A stretch of 17,163 bases of DNA, taken from Polaromonas sp. (GTDB lineage: Bacteria; Pseudomonadota; Gammaproteobacteria; Burkholderiales; Burkholderiaceae). This document shows positions 12,878 to 17,163 of this stretch, piece after piece. The stretch covers positions 1-17,163 of the forward strand of contig PNMH01000080.1 of NCBI GenBank assembly GCA_013823505.1, in the 5' to 3' direction. Numbering within the stretch: position 1 is the first letter of the stretch; each line of letters begins with the position of its first letter. The notes beneath the pieces were generated by a model that searched no databases, was not told where the DNA came from, and saw nothing but the letters and a program-made list of their open reading frames with translations. The position numbers were made by a program, and so were the translations under genes.

Positions 12878-13740
12878 TCGTGTTCACCCGCTGGCTGGCC
12901 AGCCTGTTCCTGCTGCTCGCAACGCTCACCGCACAGGCACAGACCACGCCGCTGAAATTCGGTGTCGGCCTGTTCCAGCCCGATCGCGAGCGCAACGACG
13001 CCACCTACCGGCCGCTGGCGCAACACCTCTCGCAGCGCCTGGGTCGCCCGGTAGAGCTGCGCACAGTCGACAGCTGGGAAGGCTTGGCCAAGTCGCTCGC
13101 CAATGGTGAAACCGACCTGGCCTTGATGGGTCCGTGGGGCTACGTGCTGGCCAACCAGGCGGCCAATGCCCAGGTGGTCTCAACCATCCTGTACGAAGGC
13201 AAGCCTGAATACTTCGCGATGATCGTCACCCATCCGGATTCGGGCATCAATTCGGTGGCCGACCTCAAAGGGCGCACCTTTGCCTTCGGCGACAAAGGAT
13301 CCACCTCCGGTTACCTGATTCCGCTGCATTTCTTCATGAAGCAGGGCATCGATCCCGCGAAGCATTTTTCTCGTGTGCTGCACACCAAGCACCAGGCGAT
13401 CCAGACCCAGGTCACTGCCGGGCAGATCGACGCTGGCGCCGACTACAACCGCAACCGCGACGCGATGATCGCGCAGGGCCTGATCAAAGCCGAGCGCTCG
13501 AAGATCATCTGGCAGTCCGATCCTTTGCCCAACGACGCGTTTGCCGTCAGCGAAGCGCTCCACAAGGACAAGGCCTTCGTGGCGCGCCTGCAGGCGGCGC
13601 TGGCTGAGGTTGGCCCCTTGCTCAAGACGCAGCCGGGTCTGATGCCGCCGAGCTACACCGGCTTCATCAACAGCGACAACCGGGCCTACAAGCCGATCCG
13701 GGACGCTGGTCTGGCCACTGGCACGCTGCAGCCCAAGTGA
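12874..13740 (+). CDS. PhnD-like periplasmic substrate-binding protein of an ABC transporter
   Basis: The 288-residue protein begins with a signal peptide (MIVFTRWLASLFLLLATLTAQAQ) and shows the PhnD/PtxB-type fold: LKFGVGLFQPDRERNDATYRPLAQHLSQRLGRPVEL, LANGETDLALMGPWGYVLA, LKGRTFAFGDKGSTSGYLIPLHFF and GQIDAGADYNRN. It binds a phosphonate-like or other anionic ligand in the periplasm. There is no cysteine in the protein, unlike AioX-type arsenite-binding relatives. AGGAG at 12862 and the ATGA overlap with arsS support the start. Its place within an arsS operon suggests an organoarsenic or phosphorylated ligand; this is inferred. Confidence 0.9.
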   Translation: MIVFTRWLASLFLLLATLTAQAQTTPLKFGVGLFQPDRERNDATYRPLAQHLSQRLGRPVELRTVDSWEGLAKSLANGETDLALMGPWGYVLANQAANAQVVSTILYEGKPEYFAMIVTHPDSGINSVADLKGRTFAFGDKGSTSGYLIPLHFFMKQGIDPAKHFSRVLHTKHQAIQTQVTAGQIDAGADYNRNRDAMIAQGLIKAERSKIIWQSDPLPNDAFAVSEALHKDKAFVARLQAALAEVGPLLKTQPGLMPPSYTGFINSDNRAYKPIRDAGLATGTLQPK

Positions 13741-14633
13741 GCGCGCTGCCGATCCAGCCGCCTTTCTCGCCACCGCGTTGGTCCGGTCGGGCGCGTTTTG
13801 CGCTGCTGGTGCTCGCCTATGCGCTGCTGGTGGGCGTCTGCCTGGGCAGCCTCTGGGTGGCGGGCGAGTTGTCGCTGGGGCGCAACCCCGTGGCCAATCT
13901 GATCAAGTCGATCGGTGAATTCGCGTACCCGAGTTTTCTGGATGTGTGGTTCGGGCCGGAGCGCCTGGAATACCGCAGCGACGACGGCACCTTGCTGCGC
14001 GTGGAAGACCGCCGCGTGGTGGAGGCCGATTTTCTGGCGGCACTGGGGCGTGCCACCTGGGTCACGTTCCAGATCGCCACCCTGGGTTCGCTGCTGGGGG
14101 CCTTGCTGGCCTTGCCCCCCGGCCTGCTGAGCGCGCGCAACCTGGGCGCACCTCGCTGGCTGGCCTGGGCGAGCAAAGGTCTGCTTGACGTGCTGCGCGC
14201 CATTCACACACTGGTGTTCGGCCTGGTGCTGGTGGGCATTGTTGGCCTGGGTCCGACCGCCGGCATACTGGCCATTGCGCTGCATTCCATGGGCACCTAC
14301 GGCAAGCTGTACGCGGAGTCGGTCGAGTCGCTGGACATGGGCGCCATCCACGCCGTGCAAGCCACCGGCGCGTCGCGCACCCAGGTCTTCTTCAACGCCG
14401 TGTGGCCCGCCGTGCTGCCCCAGTTCGTGTCGAACCACCTCTACATCTGGGAGTTCAACATCCGCGACTCGACCATCCTGGGCCTCATCGGCGCGGGCGG
14501 CCTCGGCCTGCTGATCTCCGAGGCGGTCAGCCTGTTCCAGTGGAGCCGCCTGGCCACCATCCTGCTCGTCGTCATCGCGCTGGTGGTGGCGTTCGACAGC
14601 CTCTCTCGGCGCATACGCCAGGCTTTGCTGTGA
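13737..14633 (+). CDS. PhnE-like ABC transporter permease
   Basis: The 298-residue inner-membrane protein has a first membrane helix at about residues 20-45 (RFALLVLAYALLVGVCLGSLWVAGEL), a region facing the periplasm, and five further helices. The permease loop that touches the ATPase is seen in GASRTQVFFNAVWPAVLPQFVSNHLY, followed by the PhnE-type IRDSTILGLIGAGGLGLLI. The start is GTG, overlapping the PhnD-like stop as GTGA. It forms the channel for the ligand delivered by the PhnD-like protein. Confidence 0.9.
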   Translation: MSALPIQPPFSPPRWSGRARFALLVLAYALLVGVCLGSLWVAGELSLGRNPVANLIKSIGEFAYPSFLDVWFGPERLEYRSDDGTLLRVEDRRVVEADFLAALGRATWVTFQIATLGSLLGALLALPPGLLSARNLGAPRWLAWASKGLLDVLRAIHTLVFGLVLVGIVGLGPTAGILAIALHSMGTYGKLYAESVESLDMGAIHAVQATGASRTQVFFNAVWPAVLPQFVSNHLYIWEFNIRDSTILGLIGAGGLGLLISEAVSLFQWSRLATILLVVIALVVAFDSLSRRIRQALL

Positions 14634-15475
14634 GCGCCACAACACACGACATCCACATCCGCAAGCTGGCCGTGAAAGCCGGTGCGCGGACCTTGCTGCG
14701 ACTGGACGAACTGCACATCGGTGCCGGCGAGCGGGTGGCCATCGTCGGGCACAACGGCGCGGGCAAATCGACGCTGCTGCGGGTGCTCGGTGGCCTGGCG
14801 GTTCCCACCGAAGGATCGGTCAGCGTGCTGGGGCGGCCGCTGCAGGAGCCGGTGTCCGACGCCGCGCTGCGCGCCTGGCGGAGCGAGGTGGGCCAGGTCA
14901 TGCAGGGGCTGCACATGGTGTCGCGCTTGAGCGCGCGCGAGAACGTGTTGATCGGCGCGCTGGGACGCCTGAGCGGCTGGCGCAGCTGGAGCCGCCTGTA
15001 CCCCGCGACGCTCGTGGCTGAGGCCGACGAGGCGCTTGCTGTGGTTGGTCTGGAGGGTCTGGGCGATACACGCACCGACCGTCTCTCGGGGGGCGAACGC
15101 CAGAAGCTCAGCATTGCACGCCTGCGTCTGCAGCGCCCGCGCCTCATCCTGGCCGACGAACCCACGGCCAATCTGGACCCGGCCGCCGCCGCCGATGCCT
15201 GCCGATGGCTGTGCAGCATCGCCGGTGGCGCCACACTGATCACCGTGGTACACCAGCCTGCGCTGCTGCCGTTGTTGGCCGATCACGTGATCGGCCTTCG
15301 CGATGGCGCGCTGGAATTTGACTTGCCGATCGCTCAGGTCGATGCCGAACGGCTGCAGGCGCTGTATGCGTCTAGCCTGAGCCCGATGCCAACCGACCGC
15401 TGTTCAACACCCAACCCATGCCCGACGCCGGCGCTGACGGCTTGCCTGCCAACCCTGCAACGAAGTACCCCATGA
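14630..15475 (+). CDS. PhnC-like ABC transporter ATP-binding protein
   Basis: The 281-residue ATPase has Walker A GHNGAGKST (40-48), a Q-loop region around GQVMQGLHMV, the signature RLSGGERQKLSIARL (151-165), Walker B LILADEP (172-178) and the H-loop His208. It powers the PhnD/PhnE-like transporter from the cytoplasm. The GTG at 14630 overlaps the permease stop as GTGA; longer in-frame extensions run antisense or off-frame through the permease gene. After about residue 245 comes an odd tail rich in Pro, Thr and Cys (PMPTDRCSTPNPCPTPALTA) that is not part of the ABC fold. Confidence 0.9.
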   Translation: MSATTHDIHIRKLAVKAGARTLLRLDELHIGAGERVAIVGHNGAGKSTLLRVLGGLAVPTEGSVSVLGRPLQEPVSDAALRAWRSEVGQVMQGLHMVSRLSARENVLIGALGRLSGWRSWSRLYPATLVAEADEALAVVGLEGLGDTRTDRLSGGERQKLSIARLRLQRPRLILADEPTANLDPAAAADACRWLCSIAGGATLITVVHQPALLPLLADHVIGLRDGALEFDLPIAQVDAERLQALYASSLSPMPTDRCSTPNPCPTPALTACLPTLQRSTP

Positions 15476-16476
15476 ACATTGACGCTCCCACGCTCGATGC
15501 CTCGCCTGCGACTGCCGGCAGAAGCTGCCCACTGCACTACCGCTACGCGCCCTCGGTGTTCGCCAGCGCGGCGCCTGAGCACCTGAGAGATCTCGATGTG
15601 CTTTATGTGGTGGGCGGCTTGTATGGCAACGAGGCCGCACTGCAGCGCGTGATCGAACTGTTCGGGCAGGAGCGCGGGCGAGCCCGCATGGTGTTCAACG
15701 GCGACTTCCATTGGTTTGACGCCGATCCAGCCGTGTTCACCCGCATCCAGCAATCGGTGATGCGCTTTGATGCCTTGCGCGGCAATGTGGAGACCGAGCT
15801 GGCCGACCAGAACGCCGATGAAAGCGCCGATGCCGATGCCGGCTGCGGTTGCGCCTACCCCGACTGGGTGGGAGACCAGGTGGTCGAACGCTCCAACCGC
15901 ATTCACAAAGCGCTGCGCAGCTGCGTCACACCCGAGCAGCAGCGCGAACTGCGGTCCTTGCCGATGTGGCTGCGCGCCGATGTCGGTCCACTGCGTCTGG
16001 GCGTGGTGCATGGCGACGCGCAGTCGCTCGCCGGCTGGGGCTTTGCGCAGGAGCACCTGCGCGACGCCGTGCACCGCGAGGCGGTGAAACGCTGGTTCGA
16101 CGAGGCTGACGTGCACGCCTTTGCCAGCACGCACACCTGTCTGCCCGTGTTCCAGCGCCTTGCTTCAAAGCAAGACCACGCACGCTGGGTGTTCAACAAC
16201 GGCGCCACCGGCATGCCCAACTTCCAGGGCGATGCGGCGGGCCTGATCACCCGCATCGCGCTCTCGCCGTACACGGGCGCCGAGCGTCGTTTCGGCGTGG
16301 TCGAGCGTGAGGTTCACATCGACGCCATCGCCATCGAAATCGATACCGCCGCCTGGCAGCGGCAATTCCAAAAGCTGTGGCCCGAGGGCAGCGACGCCCA
16401 CGCCTCCTACTTCAACCGCATCCAGCACGGTCCGGCCTATCAGCTGCAGGACGCCGTGCGCCCACTGGAGAACTGA
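15472..16476 (+). CDS. Divergent metallophosphoesterase-like protein of the arsenosugar operon
   Basis: The 334-residue protein follows the layout of calcineurin-like phosphoesterases but with altered motifs. The usual DxH motif is GGLYGN (48-53); the second block is NGDFHWFDAD (76-85); GNHE appears as GNVE (104-107); VVHGDAQS (178-185) and FASTHTC (217-223) stand for the later histidine motifs. A cysteine pair (CGC, 125-127) precedes AYPDW. It may remove phosphate from the sugar phosphate released by the next enzyme, or it may have lost the standard chemistry. ATG 15472 overlaps the PhnC-like stop as ATGA; an in-frame ATG at 15418 would add 18 residues lying over the ATPase tail. Confidence 0.72.
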   Translation: MNIDAPTLDASPATAGRSCPLHYRYAPSVFASAAPEHLRDLDVLYVVGGLYGNEAALQRVIELFGQERGRARMVFNGDFHWFDADPAVFTRIQQSVMRFDALRGNVETELADQNADESADADAGCGCAYPDWVGDQVVERSNRIHKALRSCVTPEQQRELRSLPMWLRADVGPLRLGVVHGDAQSLAGWGFAQEHLRDAVHREAVKRWFDEADVHAFASTHTCLPVFQRLASKQDHARWVFNNGATGMPNFQGDAAGLITRIALSPYTGAERRFGVVEREVHIDAIAIEIDTAAWQRQFQKLWPEGSDAHASYFNRIQHGPAYQLQDAVRPLEN

Positions 16477-16479
16477 ACC

Positions 16480-17163
16480 ATGCTCGCCATCATCGGAGGC
16501 ACCGGCCTCTACGAACTCGACGGTCTGGACATCCACGAACGTCAGGGCGGCGACACGCCGTTCGGCACGCCATCGGGCGAGGTGTTGCGCGGCACCTTGC
16601 ACGGCCAGGCGGTGCTGTTTCTGGCGCGCCACGGGGCCGGTCACCGGCTGTTGCCGCACGAAGTGAACTACCGCGCCAACGTGTATGCGCTCAAGCGTGC
16701 AGGCGCCACCATGATGCTGGGCTTTTCGGCCGTGGGCAGCCTGGCCATCCAAGTCGCGCCTGGCGAGCTTGCGATGCCCGAGCAGTACATCGACTGGACG
16801 CGCGGTGCGCGCGAGCGAACTTTCTTCGGTGACGGTGTCGCAGCACATGTCTCCACCGCCAAGCCCGTGAGCAGTGCGCTGGTCGATGCGGTCATGGCCG
16901 CTGCAGACAAGTCTGGCCTCTCGGTGCACCGCGGCCTGACCTACGCCTGCGTGGACGGCCCCCGCTTGGGCACCCAGGCCGAGAGCCACCTGCTGCGGCA
17001 GATGGGTTGCCACCTGGTGGGCATGACCAACGCACCCGAGGTGTTTCTGGCGCGCGAGGCCCAGATGGCCTATGCCACCGTGGGCCTGGTGACCGACTAC
17101 GACTGCTGGCTCGACGACCCCACGCAACACGTCAGCGTGTCGGCCGTGTTCGAGCTCTACGGC
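16480..17163 (+). CDS. mtnP: MTA/MTI phosphorylase family nucleoside phosphorylase, 3' end cut by window edge
   Basis: The first 228 codons are present and open to the right edge. The start MLAIIGGTGLYELDGL is the phosphate-binding glycine loop of MTA phosphorylases, followed by FLARHGAGHRLLPHEVNYRANVYALK (substrate and phosphate site) and GMTNAPEVFLAREAQMAYATVGLVTDYDCW. The TDYD pair fits recognition of adenine. Such enzymes split 5'-methylthioadenosine into adenine and a sugar 1-phosphate. Next to arsS it more likely cleaves the arsenic-substituted 5'-deoxyadenosine made by ArsS, freeing an arsenosugar 1-phosphate. It follows the phosphoesterase gene by 3 bp. The symbol reflects family, not proven substrate. 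Confidence 0.87.
   Translation, partial: MLAIIGGTGLYELDGLDIHERQGGDTPFGTPSGEVLRGTLHGQAVLFLARHGAGHRLLPHEVNYRANVYALKRAGATMMLGFSAVGSLAIQVAPGELAMPEQYIDWTRGARERTFFGDGVAAHVSTAKPVSSALVDAVMAAADKSGLSVHRGLTYACVDGPRLGTQAESHLLRQMGCHLVGMTNAPEVFLAREAQMAYATVGLVTDYDCWLDDPTQHVSVSAVFELYG

Noticed and set aside
13686..14645. Minus-strand frame of 319 codons opposite the permease
   Set aside because: The residues are rich in Gln, Arg and His with no domain, typical of a shadow of a membrane protein gene; the PhnE-like protein on the plus strand is unmistakable.
1..17163. RNA genes, CRISPR arrays, insertion sequences, attachment sites
   Set aside because: No tRNA-like or rRNA-like stretch, no regular repeat array and no transposase or terminal repeats were seen when reading both strands; small non-coding RNAs cannot be excluded by eye.

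Overview
The window is GC-rich, tightly packed and free of mobile elements. Its gene content and protein style suggest a betaproteobacterium of the Comamonadaceae/Burkholderiales type, possibly Hydrogenophaga-like; this is inferred from protein resemblance, not from a marker gene. No rRNA, tRNA, CRISPR array or insertion sequence was seen.

Left part (1-4633, minus strand). From the left edge there is the start of a CusC/CzcC-type TolC outer-membrane efflux protein, a small secreted Cys/Met-rich protein, a peroxiredoxin-like protein, a haloacid-dehalogenase-family hydrolase, a conserved small protein of unknown function, an AhpD-type CxxCxxxH protein and an AraC-family regulator.

Centre (4677-11726). 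This is the most interesting part. A minus-strand operon reads: bufferin precursor (DUF2282-type, 8692-9012), MNIO/DUF692 enzyme (7728-8654), DUF2063 partner (6961-7731) and DoxX-family membrane protein (6422-6865). It then continues, unusually, into a YiiX-like cysteine hydrolase, a peroxidase-related AhpD-fold protein and a thioredoxin-like protein. The first four genes match the bufferin gene clusters, which make copper-binding RiPPs whose cysteines are modified by the MNIO enzyme. Divergent to the precursor is a small NrtS-like membrane protein. Beyond it are a Tat-exported DUF547 protein (minus) and, divergently, an ECF sigma factor with its NrsF/DUF1109 membrane anti-sigma, the pair known as SigF-NrsF in Caulobacter. 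The motif GTAACC-N16-CGAA, or a close variant, occurs before the nrtS-like gene, the DUF547 gene and the sigma gene, with weaker versions before the bufferin precursor and before arsS. The window therefore appears to hold a local sigma regulon.

Right part (11831-17163, plus strand). A translationally coupled operon encodes the arsenosugar radical SAM enzyme ArsS, a PhnD/PhnE/PhnC-type ABC transporter, a divergent metallophosphoesterase and an MTA-phosphorylase-family enzyme that runs off the right edge. The likely logic is making, cleaving, dephosphorylating and moving an arsenic-containing nucleoside or sugar. Taken together the window is a metal(loid) and redox stress island: copper efflux at the left, copper sequestration and its regulator in the centre, organoarsenic metabolism at the right.
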